Source of the DNA: Erythrophleum ivorense
Lineage: Eukaryota > Streptophyta > Magnoliopsida > Fabales > Fabaceae
Reading direction: 5' to 3'
Assembly: GCA_026724425.1 (NCBI GenBank)
Contig: JAIUCV010000084.1
Span: forward strand, 3,590,001-3,654,000
Length of the DNA stretch: 64,000 bases
In this document: positions 10,720 through 22,206 of the stretch, piece after piece
Layout of the letters: the number at the start of each line of letters is the position of its first letter
Position numbering within the stretch: position 1 is the first letter of the stretch
Notes under the pieces: generated by a model
Database searches by the model: none
What the model saw: only the letters and a program-made list of their open reading frames with translations
Told to the model about the DNA's origin: nothing
Program-made: the position numbers and the translations under genes

Positions 10720-13700
10720 TTAAACGACGACCGGAGCTTCGTCGGCAACTTCCACGGGTTTCTCGGCCGGCTCGCCAAGGGCTTGATCAGACATTTCCTG
10801 AACACCAACAACTTTGCTCGTCGGCTCTAAAGCTCCTTCAACTGACGATGGGTCAGGAATCGTCGCCGGCTCGATTCTGTTCTGAAAACTATCTGACCAA
10901 GTAACCTTCTCGTCTCTAAGATGTACCTCGGGCGGAACGGAGGAGGCCATGGAGACGTCGAGGCGATTGATCATCCTTGCGAGCAGCGCATCGGCCTCCT
11001 CCCCAGCCTTAGAATCAGAAGCGACGTGCTCCTCGAGCCCCGCGAGTTTCACCTCAAGGTCGGGTGGGTTCGCGCTTCGGATATCACCGATCAACTCGAT
11101 GTTACCCTGAGCCTGAGCAAGATAAATGGCCCGGGAGAACGCCTCTTTGAGCCCTTCCGCGTCAGATTTAACAGTCTCGAGCAGAGAGGCGTACCGACTG
11201 TCCACCTCGGACCTCACCCTTTTAACCTCAGCCTCAAGGAGAGCATCCTTGGCCTGCACTAGCTCCTGCAGCGAGCTGACTTTGACTTCGAAGGACTTAG
11301 CCCTTTCCGCGATCCTAAGATTCGAGTCGGCCATCTTGATAGCGTTTGCCTTGTGAACCGCCGCTTCGCGTTGGATCGTGGCAATTTCCTCTTTGGCCCG
11401 AGCTAATTCTTCGGCGTGACTCTTCTCTGAAACCTCATGGAGCCGTTTCAGGTTGTCGATCGATTGTTGGAGCTCGTCAAGGGCCGATCGATCGGAGCGA
11501 GCCCTAACTTCGTAGCCCGCCACTATGGCATTAAAGGACTCCGCGAACTGAAACAAAAAACACATATATGAGTCGGTATACGAACACTTGCTTCGTTTCT
11601 ATCAGAAGAAGAAAACCCACCGAAAAAAGTTTTACAGCCGCCTCTCCATAAACCTCGCTCTCCAATAGAGTATCGGGGGGAGGGAGACGAACCATAGATG
11701 TGCTGCTCGCGAGGAAACTCGCCGCAGCAGCTCTTTGAAGAAGCTGACCCTGAGTAGGATCAGCTGGTGGAAGAGAAGGAACATCATCTTTGGCCTTCTT
11801 CGAGGCCTTCTCCTTGAGCCCTCCGAGTGCGGCTCTCTTCTTTCCTCCCGCCTCGGGAGGTTTGTTCATCGGAAGCATGTCGGTGGGCTCGGAAACCTTC
11901 TTGGTTTTCCGATTGAGGACCAGAGTCCCCGAATCTCTAGACGCATCAGAGCGACCTGAGGAGGAAGAATCGTCAGCCCCCTTTTTCTTTGAAGCCATAG
12001 CTTCCTTGGCCAACTTCACGGCCTTCCCCAGGTTTATGGGCTCCTCATTCCGCGGCCCCTTTTTCGGAGGGCTCGGAGCCGTAGTCCGTTTGCCCTCGGC
12101 TTTTGACTTCGCGGCCGCCTCCGTGGCCTTAGCGCGAGCCGCTTCCTCGGCTTTCATACGAGCCTCCTCATCTCTTTTGTCTTGGAGCCTCTGACGGATG
12201 GTTTTCTTCTGCATCTCGTCGACTGAAGAATCGGGAGCTTCAGGGATTTCCTCGTCCGAGCTGTCCGAATCGTCAAAAGAATCGTAAGCTCGAGCTCGCG
12301 CGCTTTCTACTCGCTCCAAGGAGAAGTGTTTCTCCCAATTGGTTTTCCTCGCGCGAAAGTGCTCTACGACCGCTGAAAAATCTCTGGGAAGACGGAACAC
12401 GGCTCGTCGAACTGCAAAATACACAGATGAAGTTAGGGTCGATTCATGAAAACAAAAACAATGATTGTTTTTCGGTTCGGCTACCGATTGGTTGCCAATT
12501 TGCCAATTCTGACAAATCCCTGAAGCTCCCGATTCTTCAGTCGACGAGATGCAGAAGAAAACCATCCATCAGAGGCTCCAAGACAAAAGAGATGAGGAGG
12601 CTCGTATGAAAGCCGAGGAAGCGGCTCGCGCTAAGGCCACGGAGGCGGCCGCGAAGTCAAAAGCCGAGGGCAAACGGACTACGGCTCCGAGCCCTCCGAA
12701 AAAGGGGCCGCGGAATGAGGAGCCCATAAACCTGGGGAAGGCCGTGAAGTTGGCCAAGGAAGCTATGGCTTCAAAGAAAGAGGGGGCTGACGCGCCCTCC
12801 TCTCCAGGTCGCTTTTGACTTCGCGGCCGCCTCCGTGGCCTTAGCGCGAGCCCCTTCCTCGGCTTTCATACGAGCCTCCTCATCTCTTTTGTCTTGGAGC
12901 CTCTGACGGATGGTTTTCTTCTGCATCTCGTCGACTGAAGAATCGGGAGCTTCAGGGATTTCCTCGTCCGAGCTGTCCGAATCGTCAAAAGAATCGTAAG
13001 CTCGAGCTCGCGCGCTTTCTACTCGCTCCAAGGAGAAGTGTTTCTCCCAATTGGTTTTCCTCGCGCGAAAGTGCTCTACGACCGCTGAAAAATCTCTGGG
13101 AAGACGGAACACGGCTCGTCGAACTGCAAAATACACAGATGAAGTTAGGGGCGATTCATGAAAACAAAAACAATGATTGTTTTTCGGTTCGGCTACCGAT
13201 TGGTTGCCAATTCTGTCTGACAAATTTCCTGGGAACACTCCCCACGGTCGCCCCGCATATTGGAACGAAGAAAAAATAATTCTCCCAACCACTGTCTTTG
13301 TTGGGAAAACCGTCGATGATTCTCCGGTTCTTCTTACAAGAGATGTAATACCGAAGGGATTTTTTCGATCCGGCTCGAATCTCCAGAAGATTCTGAAGAT
13401 GATGGATCCCGATCGGGATGCCAGTCTCAAAACTACGAATGATGAGCCCGATCAGATGACGAAGACCTCGCGGCATGATCTGGCCAATAGCGAGCCCGTA
13501 CTTGCTCAAATAGTGTAGGATCAGACTCGGAATCGGGAACCATAGGAAGCATCCGTAGAAGAAGCTTTCATAAAGCGTCAGACACCCCGGGGGAGGATCA
13601 TCGGCTCTTTGATGGCTCGCTGGCAGATAAAGCTCAACTCCCTCAGAAATATGGAAACACCGACGAAGCGTTTCCAAATATAATATTGTGCAGAGCGTCG

Positions 13701-14326
13701 AGCCGGGAGGATCTGGAACCGTCCTCTTCGCGGCTCGTCTGCGAGTAACTTTCCTCGAGATCTGTTTCTTCGAGGAACACTTCTTCATTCCCCTTGACGA
13801 GCCGGAACCGAAGGCACTGGACAGGATGCAGTCAAGAGATGCCTCATCCAGAAGGGTTCTCCTCGGTAGCGGAGGAGGCTTGGGCTTGAATCGCTCGAGG
13901 ATATCTCCGATTGCCCCCTCAGAAGTCATCTGTTCGAGCTTAATCTCCTCCGGATTATATACCGGGTCAAGTGGTACGCTGGGACGAGCCGACTGGTCCT
14001 TAGCGAATTCTGCCTCGGCACGGAGAAGGTTTAACTCGTCTTCTTCATCCACAGCCGGCTCGGATGCATCATTTGAACCATCCCGATGATGAACTAACGG
14101 CTCGCTCGGCAATAGATTAACTTCAGCAGCCTCGGCGACTCTGATAGACTGATTTCCCTCTTCAGATCGAGGCGAATTGACTATTTTCCGACCTTGCGGA
14201 GTAAAGGAATTGTGAGATCCCACTGAATCGGATGGCTCGGACGAAGAAGACGAGCAGCGAGCCAAGGCCTCCGAATCATTCGACTTGTTCGAGCAATCCT
14301 CGGAATGATCGATGCCGACCGAAGGA
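10720..14326 (-). pseudogene. Antisense gene of the Tat element: plant 'putative gypsy-type transposon' (PF04195-like) protein, rearranged
   Basis: Read on the minus strand, this body follows the start exon at 21,699. The 5' part (14,326 to about 13,220) codes for an acidic region, then a helical block (ESFFYGCFLWFPIPSLIL, MPRGLRHLIGLIIRS) typical of PF04195. Next comes an acidic/basic block (12,411-11,621; EEIPEAPDSSVDE, KTIRQRLQDKRDEEARM). The last exon (11,547-10,720) is a long coiled coil (LDELQQSIDNLKRLHEV, KAGEEADALLARMIN). The intron 11,620-11,548 joins the last two in phase (TCG|GTGGGT ... TTTCAG|TTC). Similar antisense genes occur in other Tat elements, but their role is unknown. The gene is broken twice: by the CACTA insertion and by a duplication/inversion at 12.5-13.2 kb. 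Confidence 0.7.
11961..13210. repeat. Direct and inverted duplication within the antisense gene
   Basis: A block at 12,101-12,500 recurs in the same orientation at 12,813-13,207 with few changes. Between them, 12,521-12,800 is the reverse complement of about 11,961-12,242. The result is copy / inverted part / copy. The inverted part gives a spurious plus-strand frame at 12,549-12,818. Its transcripts could fold into long hairpins. Confidence 0.85.
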
Positions 14327-14360
14327 CACTACAACAAAACAGGCAATTTCCATCGACATG
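14327..14360 (+). repeat. Left terminal inverted repeat of the CACTA element
   Basis: 18 perfect bases (CACTACAACAAAACAGGC) match the other end. An imperfect extension (TTTCCATCG, CATG) continues the match to about 34 bp. Confidence 0.93.
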
Positions 14361-14930
14361 TTGCGTCGACCCAAAAAAGAGTCGTTAAAAACCTCTAATT
14401 TGCAACTAATTTACGACGAATTTTAATTTCGTCTTATATTCGTCGTAAACTGCGACCAAAACCAGTCGTCGTATAATCGTCGTAAAATGCGAGGATTTTA
14501 CGACGAGTTGACCACTGTCGTCGTATAATCGTCGTAATTTTGGGACGAAAATAACTCGTTGTAACATCGTCGTCCATTTACAACGATTTGACGACGAATT
14601 AAACACTTTGAGTGTAATCGACGTTAAATCGTGGTAAAGTTACGACGATTTCACAACGAATACAATATGTAGGTAATGAACATCGAATTTACAACGATTT
14701 AAAGTGTAAAATTTTTTCCGAAGGGAAATCGTTGCAAACTTGCGACGTTTTTACATCAACCGAATTAGGTGAGCACATGGTTTAAAACGATTCTTACCGG
14801 TTTTTTAACATCAGTTAAAGTCGATGGTAAGTGGTTGTAAAAGAAATTCCGTCGTTGGAAATTGGTTGAAAATTGGTTGGAATGATCGTTGCAAATTCGT
14901 TGTTAATGTCCAAAAATTTTCTATATATAC
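14361..14930. repeat. Left subterminal repeat cluster of the CACTA element
   Basis: Many copies of TTTACGACGATT / AATCGTCGTAAA and variants occur in both orientations. In En/Spm elements such arrays bind the element's TnpA-type protein. A possible TATA box (CTATATATAC, 14,931-14,940) follows, just before the transposase gene. Confidence 0.8.
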
Positions 14931-15019
14931 CGTGACCTCCAATAACCATCATTTCACTCTCAACTACTTAAACTTATATCTCTCTAAAAAAACAGAAAAA
15001 AACAACTACTTCAAAAAAT

Positions 15020-17784
15020 ATGTCAATTTATCAGATACGAGAATGGATGTACAACCGTCAAGATTCCGACGGGTTGCTGAGGAAAGAGTTCAGAGATGGG
15101 CTTGAGGGATTCATGTACCAGGCCAGGACATTGCAAATTACGATCGAAAGCGGTAATAAGTACATGTATTGTCCTTGTCCAAAATGCAAGAATAGGAAAT
15201 TTGTGCTTATCTCAAAAGTGTGGTCGCATCTGTTGAATAGAGGATTTATGCAGAATTATTATATTTGGTATTGTCATGGGGAAGATCATGGGGGAAATGC
15301 AGCTAGTAGTAGCAGTAGTAATTATATTAATGAAGGAATGCGTTTTGAAGAAAATGTGGATCCCGTACTTGAACATCCTCCTGTTAATTACGGTAGAAGT
15401 GAAGTTCATAGAATGCATGAAATGGTAACAGATGCATTTCCGGAAACCGCAAGTACATATGGAGATCCTCATAATGTAGCGTATGAGGAACCCAATCCAG
15501 ATGCAAGAAAGTTTTTTGATATTTTAGCAGCAGCAGATCAGCCTTTGTACGATGGATGTACAAAAGGGCACACAAATTGTCAGTTGCAGCAAGGATGATG
15601 ACTCTTAAAACTGATGGTAATATAAGTCAGTTTATCATGGATGGTTGGGCTGATCTAATTAAGGATATCTTACCAGATGACAATGTAGCTGCTGATTCGT
15701 ATTACGAGATACAAAAGTTGGTGTTTAGCCTTGGGTTGCCTTCTCAGATGATAGATGTTTGTGTTGATAATTGCATGATATACTGGAAAGATGATGATAA
15801 GTTGCAGGAGTGTCGATTTTGTCAGAAGCCACAATACAAGCCACAATGTAGTGGTCGAAACAAGGTACCGTACCAACGGATGTGGTACCTACCAATAAAA
15901 GATAGATTGCAAAGACTGTATCAGTCTGAGAGGACGGCAGGATTGATGAGATGGCATGCCGATCATTTGCAAACAGAAGGAGAGATTAGGCATCCATCTG
16001 ACGCTAAAGCGTGGAAACACTTTCAGGCGGTTCATCCAGATTTCGCTAGCGAGAAAAGAAATGTCTACTTGGGTCTTTGCACGGACGGATTTAGTCCTTT
16101 CGGCATGTCTGGTAGGAAATACTCTCTATGGCCGATAATACTAACGCCGTACAATCTTCCTCCTGATATGTGCATGCAGAGAGAATTTCTATTTATGAGT
16201 ATCTTGATCCCTGGCCCGAAGCATCCCCGGCGTTCCCTTGACGTTTTTTTGCAGCCTTTGATAGAGGAATTGAAAGAGTTGTGGTATACCGGAGCTCGGA
16301 CGTATGATATTTCGTGCAAGAGGAACTTTACGATGCGGGCAGTGCTTATGTGGACAATAAGCGACTTTCCTGCATACGGAATGCTTTCTGGGTGGACTAC
16401 GCATGGGCGGTTATCTTGTCCGTACTGCCTCGATCGAACAGATGCATTTCAGCTTAAACACGGGAGAAAGACAAGCTGGTTTGACTGTCACCGCCGATTC
16501 TTACCGTTGAATCATAGATACCGGAGAAACAAGAAACTGTTTAGGAAGAACAAAGATGTTCGTGCTCCTCCACCGGTGATTTTATCTGGAGAGTCTATAG
16601 AAGCGCAAATTGATCATTATGGCGCAGAGAGTACAGTTAAACGTGGTGGGAACTGGCACACCCCGGGGAATATGCCTGACGGGTACGGGGAACAGCACAA
16701 TTGGCATAAGAAGAGTATTTTTTGGGACCTTCCATACTGGAGCTCTCATCTTCTCAGACACAACCTCGATGTTATGCACATTGAAAAGAATTTCTTCGAT
16801 AATATCATGCATACTGTGCTGAACGTAAAAGGCAGAACGAAAGACAGTGTAAAGTCAAGATTGGACTTGCCTGAAATTTGTTCACGGAGTGAATTGCATA
16901 TTTCTAACCAGGGGGAAGTACCAGTTGCTATATTTCAGTTAGGGGCTGCGGAAAAGTTGTCGTTGTTCAAATGGGCAACGTCCGACGTGAAGTTCCCCGA
17001 CGGGTATGTTTATAATCTATCTAAATGTGTTGAAGGACGAAAGTTTTCTGGGATGAAAAGCCACGACTGTCATGTGTTTATGGAACGGTTATTTCCGTTT
17101 GTATTTGCGGAACTTCTACACCCAGAAGTACACGCGGCAATTGCAGGTATATTTTAGAAACAATATATTATATATATGCATGCATTTATTAAATAATCTA
17201 TATATGAAATAACAAAATCTTTTATGTTATATACAGCGATTGGAGCGTTCTTCCGAGATCTTTGTACCCGTACGCTTACCGTAGATGTTATTGGTAAACT
17301 CCAGCAAAATATTCCTATGTATTTGTATAATTTGGAGCAGATATTTCCACCAGCCTTTTTTGATGTTATGGAACATCTAGCTGTACATCTTCCTTACGAA
17401 GCAGAGCTTGGTGGGCCAGTTCATTATCGTTGGATGTACCTATTTGAGCGATTTATGGGGTACTTAAAAGGAAAAGCCAAAAATCTTGCAAGGGTTGAAG
17501 GATCGATCGTTTCTGGAAGTTTGTCTCAAGAAACTTCTCATTTCACTGACTTCTATTTTCCATCAAAAGTGCGCACACGTAAAAGGGCTACAAAACGCTA
17601 TGACGATGGTGGTGTTGGTCAGTCATATCCAGTGGAAGGTGTACCAGATATATTCACGTCAGTCGGCCGATTAGGTGGATGTATTAAAGAAGTATGGTGG
17701 GCAAACGAGAACGATCGTCATAGTGCACATACGTATGTCTTACTCAATTGCGAGGAAGTTACTCCTATGTTTTCCAACATCTAG
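15020..17784 (+). pseudogene. TNP2-type (TnpD) transposase of the CACTA element
   Basis: The ATG at 15,020 opens a transposase-associated domain (WMYNR, CPCPKCKNR, GFMQNYYIWYCHGE). A one-base frameshift near 15,577 leads into the main catalytic region (15,577-17,146: LYLGLCTDGFSPFGM-like LGLCTDGFSPFGMSG, SILIPGPKHPRRSLDVFL, FPAYGMLSGWTTHG, NLDVMHIEKNFFDNI). A 90 bp intron (17,147-17,236, GTATAT...ATACAG) precedes a DUF4218 exon (AIGAFFRDLCTRTL, HLPYEAELGGPVHYRWMY). The frame ends at 17,784, earlier than in most family members, followed by only a short tail in another frame. Normally this protein cuts the element ends in the nucleus. The frameshift makes this copy probably inactive. Confidence 0.87.
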
Positions 17785-18966
17785 GCCAGAGATCGCCCTT
17801 CCGGAAAATGTTCCCGACAAAGATTTCCATTTTCCGAAAGACGATCTCCGGATCTAGATGAGAGAAAAAGTCTTTTTTTTCAAATGTTATGTTGTGTGTG
17901 GTTGTGAACCAGGGTGTTGGTCCTTATATAGAAAAAATTTTACACTGAACGACGATTTTCCAACGAATACTATACTTTAGATGGAAAATCGTCGTAAATG
18001 CCGACGATTTGCAATCGACTACTGTACATGCGATGGCAAATCGTCGTAAATTGCGACGATATTAGGACGACTAAACCCTAAAATGAAACCCTAAACCCTA
18101 AAATGCCTTCAAAGACACCTCATATCGATTATAAGGCTAATCAAGCAACAAAAATTGACTATATGACATTGAAACTAAGTTTGTAGATGAAAAATCATTA
18201 AAAATATGTTTTCATAAACATTTGACATAATATCAGGTTTACTTACATGTATTATAAGAAGATATTGTCAAAATGAGGTTTTGAATTTTATTTTTTTTTT
18301 CATTTCAATTTATAACTTCTTATTCACAGTTTTTAAGCATTTCATACTTCCATTGAAGCAAATAAGAGTTTGGGGCGAGTTTAGGGTTTAGGGTAAAATT
18401 TAGCGACGATTTTGCGACGAGTCGTTGGCAAGTCGTTGGAAAGTAGTTGGTAAACAGAAAATAAAAAATTATTTCATCGTACCAAATCGAAAAGTGATAG
18501 CAGGCGCCGTAATATTGGATTAAACGCTTACCATCGATATTACGACGATTAACGTTGGCAACGATTTAGCGACGACACTAATTATTTTACACTGTTTAAT
18601 AATTCCGCTTCCCGCGTGCGGGAATATAAAACAAATTGAAAATTCTTACCATCGACTTTACGACGACTCTTGTGGGATCGACGTAAACTCGATGGTAAGT
18701 TGCGACGATTTAGCAACGACCGCACTTTCTCCGTTTCCCGTGCGGGAATATTAATTTAATGGAAAATGTAAATTTCCTTTTCGTTGTAAAATCGTCGTAA
18801 ATTGCGACGATTTAGCGACGACAACAAATTCTATATATATCAGCCTCGCCTCAGATTTGCATCGCTACACCTTCTTCCTCTCTAAAAAAAAACCCTTTCC
18901 CACGAAAAAAAAAAAATTTTTCGGTTTTCAATTGCTTTCGGCTTTCCGTTATCATTCCAAACAACG
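17785..18966 (+). other. Inter-gene region of the CACTA element with repeat clusters and telomere-like words
   Basis: AATCGTCGTAAA/TTTGCGACGATT words form two further clusters (17,940-18,070 and 18,400-18,830), so the second gene is bracketed by them. Telomere-like AAACCCTAAACCCTAAA (18,074-18,105) and TTTAGGGTTTAGGG (18,377-18,392) face each other about 270 bp apart. A TATA-like CTATATATAT (18,831-18,840) and a leader follow. A likely 5'-leader intron begins at 18,967 (GTTAGT) and ends at the AG before the ATG at 19,152. Confidence 0.65.
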
Positions 18967-19151
18967 GTTAGTTTTTTTATTTATTTTATTTTTCACTTAT
19001 ATTTGTTTAATTTACTGTATTTTTCATTAGAAACGGTTTAGAAATGGGTATTTAGATTTGTTAGAAATAAATAGTTATAGAATTTTAATTATATAATTGT
19101 TTAGCAAATTAGGTTAAGCTAATATATATGTTTGTTTTTATTAATTTGCAG

Positions 19152-20876
19152 ATGATTCCTCCATCCGGCCAAAACCAGTATTGTCAGTTCATGTCGGGCA
19201 CAGGTGTTTCTGGTGGTTCTACTTCTACCTCGGGGGATACGAGGGTTCCGCCGACTCAGTCGCAGTCGCAGTCTCAGGGATTTTATCCACCCCCGCCACC
19301 ACCGCACCACGATCAACCCCCACCACAACACCAACAACCGCCACCGCCGCCGCCCCCGCAGCAACATGTGCAACTGCCTCGGCCCTATGCACATATGACC
19401 ATTGAAGAGTTGCTAGCATTACCCGGACGGGTAAATCTAACTAGAATCCATCCAAAGAAGGAAGATGGAGCATTGTGGTAAGTTAAAACGTTTAAATTTT
19501 TTAAAATTTAATGTATTAATTTAATATTTATATAATCTCTTAAATATATTAATTAACAATTAACATTTTTATAGGTTTGGTGTCGAAAATTCGGTCTCAC
19601 GCACCATCAGCGACATCATCAAGTCCTATTTTTCCGAAGCTCATCCAAATTGGTCGGCAGTCAGTCAAGATATCAGAGATACTTGGTTTAAGATGTTTGC
19701 GGTAATAATTTTTGAACTTTTTTAATTTCTTATATTTTATATTTACTTAATTACTTATATTTGATATAAATAATTTAATTATAAATTCGTTTTTTTCAGC
19801 AACGGTACACCTGGGATCAAGCTCATAATGAGGAGGTGAAGGCACAATGGAAGGAGAAAGCCAAGTTGCGTACAAACAACACCGTCGCCGACTGGAAAAA
19901 GAAATGGCGGACAAAGGGCAACGACGCAAAGCCGATATGCGTCAGCCAAACGGTGTGGGACGGATTGGTTCAATTCTGGATGAAGCCAGATTCCATAGAG
20001 ACCTCTATGAAGTGCTCTGCTTCCCGTTTATCGGTTCGTCCTGACGGCCAACCGAAGGTCGTCCCTCACTGCTCCGGTCAGACGTCTTTCGCCGGAAGAC
20101 GTTTAGAGATGGTACGTAATATCGCACTTTCATTTTGTTTTTCATTATTTATATATACAAATAATATAAATTATAAGATAATAAAAGAATAAATTAATTA
20201 AATTCATTTTTAGGCTGCGGAGAGAGGAGGTGTGCTCCCTCCATTGACGGATGTTTGGGAGAAGACCCACAAGAAGAAAGACGGAACTTTTGTATCTCCG
20301 AGAGCAGAGGAGATATGGAACGACGTGAACGCAAGGGTCGTTGAGGAACAAACGCAACGCTCCCAGCAGCTATCTCCCGGGGGATCCACTCAGGTGCAGT
20401 TGAGCACCCCCGAGATTGATCGCATCTTCGTACAGGTAAATATTAATTTATTGTTAATTAATTAAATTTTATTATATTTAAAATGTTTAATATCAATTCA
20501 ATGTTTAAAATGGCAGGTCGCCCCTCAGAATAGGGGTAAAACTATTGGGATGGGATCAATTGCCAAGGTTCCTGTTGCTTCGGCACTTGCTCCGCCCCGC
20601 CGACGATCCGACGATGAAGAGCAGACCCAACTGCGGGCCAAGATTGCACGTCTTGAGCGGGAAATCCAAGATGAGCGTTCAGAACGTTCAGATAACGACG
20701 CCATTTTCGAGCTCATGGCTAGGGAGAACCCGCAGATTGCCGCAATCTTGCAAGAAAAAAGGCGTAAACGAGAAGCGCTAGCTGCAGCAAGAGCGGTAGA
20801 GGAGGCCGAAGCGCAACGGGCAACGACGAGCGGGACGGCTGCTGATCTGTCCCCGTCAGAATTTGAATTTATTTAA
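19152..20876 (+). CDS. Transposase_24 (Ptta/En/Spm-type) protein, second gene of the CACTA element
   Basis: Five exons keep frame: 19,152-19,477, 19,575-19,701, 19,800-20,111, 20,214-20,435 and 20,517-20,876. All introns are GT-AG. The product is 448 residues. It has a Pro/Gln-rich N terminus (residues about 15-75), the family core (YFSEAHPNWSAVSQDIRDTW, YTWDQAHNEEVKAQWKEKA, SPRAEEIWNDVNARV) and a C-terminal coiled coil (KIARLEREIQDERSERSD). It ends at TAA 20,876. PF03004 proteins accompany plant CACTA transposases and are thought to bind subterminal repeats as TnpA does; that role is inferred here. The ATG lies directly after a leader intron. No break is visible, in contrast to the neighbouring transposase. 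Confidence 0.88.
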
Positions 20877-20984
20877 ATATTTTTTTAAAAATTTTGTGAA
20901 TTATATTTTATTTTATTTTATTTTATTTCGTTTTAAAATTTTTAATTTATTTCTTTTTATATATTTTTTTTATTTTTTTTATAT

Positions 20985-21642
20985 TAAGTCGTCGTAAATA
21001 CGACGTAGACGTTCGAATATTAATAAATAAAAAATTCGATGTTTCGTCGTTAATTCGTTGCAAGTTTACGACGATTTAACAACGTTATCGTTGGGAAATC
21101 GTCGTAAACTTGCATCGGTTTTACAACGTTGTTTTGCCTCGGTTTAACGACGATATCAATAACATCTGGTTAACAACGATGTCGTTGTAAACACGTCGTA
21201 GAATGGCATCGGTTTAGCAACGTTTTTATGCCTCGAATTAACGACGATTTTAATAACATCGGATTAACGACGACTGTTTACATCGACTTTACAACGTTTT
21301 TTCTTCAATTTGGTTTTCCGATTTTGTAATTGACCTGGTATATTTAATCGGTGTTTTACGACGACTTTGTTTGGTCGTAAATAGAAATGGCATATACGTC
21401 GTTAATCGATCGTAAAGTTTACATCGATCTAACGACTAAACTAGTATTTCGTTGTAAATTAGTTGTTAATGTTACATCGAATTTACGTCGACCAAAAACA
21501 ACGAGTTAACGACGAAAATTGTTTCGTCACAATTTACGACGATTTTACGACGATTTCGGATTTACGTCGATCGATTACCGTCGATTTGAAAATCGATGGA
21601 AATTCGACGTAATACCTGATTACCGTCGATTTTACAACGATT
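20985..21642. repeat. Right subterminal repeat cluster of the CACTA element
   Basis: The same GTCGTAAA/TTTACGAC word family is present over about 650 bp next to the right end, including variants such as TTAACGACGA. It contains no coding frame. Confidence 0.8.
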
Positions 21643-21676
21643 CATGCCGATGGAAAAGGCCTGTTTTGTTGTAGTG
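21643..21676 (-). repeat. Right terminal inverted repeat of the CACTA element
   Basis: The reverse complement starts CACTACAACAAAACAGGC and carries the same TTTCCATCG extension as the left end. Confidence 0.93.
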
Positions 21677-21699
21677 GGAGTACGACTGCTTGAAGACAT
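21677..21699 (-). pseudogene. Start of the antisense gene, cut off by the CACTA element
   Basis: ATG at 21699 is followed by seven codons (MSSSSRTP begins the product) and then by the CACTA end. If the transposon and one GGA target copy are set aside, the frame continues open into 14,323 and downward. The insertion therefore split the coding sequence at about codon 8. An in-frame TAG formed by the transposon end closes the downstream part. Confidence 0.7.
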
Positions 21700-22206
21700 C
21701 TTTGGCTCGGAAGAAGATTGGTCGGAGAATTTGAAGAAGATGATCGGAAAAGTTGAAGATTGCGATACAAAACGATTCGCACCGACGGAGCAAGCGAAGA
21801 ACACGAGCGAAGTTTGAGACTAAAAAAGAAAAAGCTAGAGAGAGAAAGAGAGTTCTACCTTTTTCTTGGTTTGGAGAGAGAGCGAGATGAGAAAAGTGAG
21901 CTCCGGAGTACGGTATTTATAGAAGTCTTGGCGCGTGGGCGCGTCGGTTCGGGAAGGCGAAACGGCACGACCTAATTCCCGCCCAATTTCTAGGGTTTTC
22001 CGCCGTGATCAGCGGGCCCGGGGACGCATCGGATTCCTCGGCAAGTTAAAGTAATTATACGACATCGTTTAGAAGAAGGGCGAACCAGATCTTCTCCAAA
22101 GGGCGAGCCGAATACGTCAACGGCTCGGTTCGAATGAAGACGCTTTTTCTTGATAAACTTATAGCTCGCCACTCTTATACATAAGACTAGCGAGCTGGGG
22201 GCAAAT
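21700..22206 (-). other. 5' region of the antisense gene and polypurine tract of the Tat element
   Basis: This is the leader and promoter region for the antisense gene (GA-rich stretch, TATA word). The plus-strand polypurine tract (GCGAGCTGGGGGCAAAT, 22,190-22,206) lies directly before the 3' LTR. No plus-strand coding is seen. Confidence 0.6.
21914..21921 (-). promoter_or_regulatory. TATA box for the antisense gene
   Basis: TATAAATA is read on the minus strand about 215 bp before the antisense ATG. A GA-rich stretch (21,780-21,890) that could be the 5' leader follows it. This suggests the antisense gene has its own promoter, separate from the LTR. Confidence 0.5.

Larger units (their letters stand above)
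14327..21676 (+). mobile_element. Complete CACTA (En/Spm) transposon, 7,350 bp
   Basis: The ends are perfect inverted repeats (CACTACAACAAAACAGGC) flanked by the 3 bp direct repeat GGA at 14,324-14,326 and 21,677-21,679. Dense TTTACGACGATT-type words fill the subterminal regions. Two genes lie in the same direction: a TNP2/TnpD transposase (one frameshift) and an intact Transposase_24 (Ptta/En/Spm) gene with five coding exons. The element sits inside the antisense gene of the Tat retrotransposon and is therefore younger than it. Confidence 0.95.

Noticed and set aside
12549..12818. Plus-strand open frame with a basic, Lys-rich product
   Set aside because: It is the inverted piece of the duplicated antisense gene, not an independent gene.
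18074..18110. AAACCCTAAACCCTAAA as a telomere end
   Set aside because: Only two to three units inside a CACTA element; too short for a telomere.
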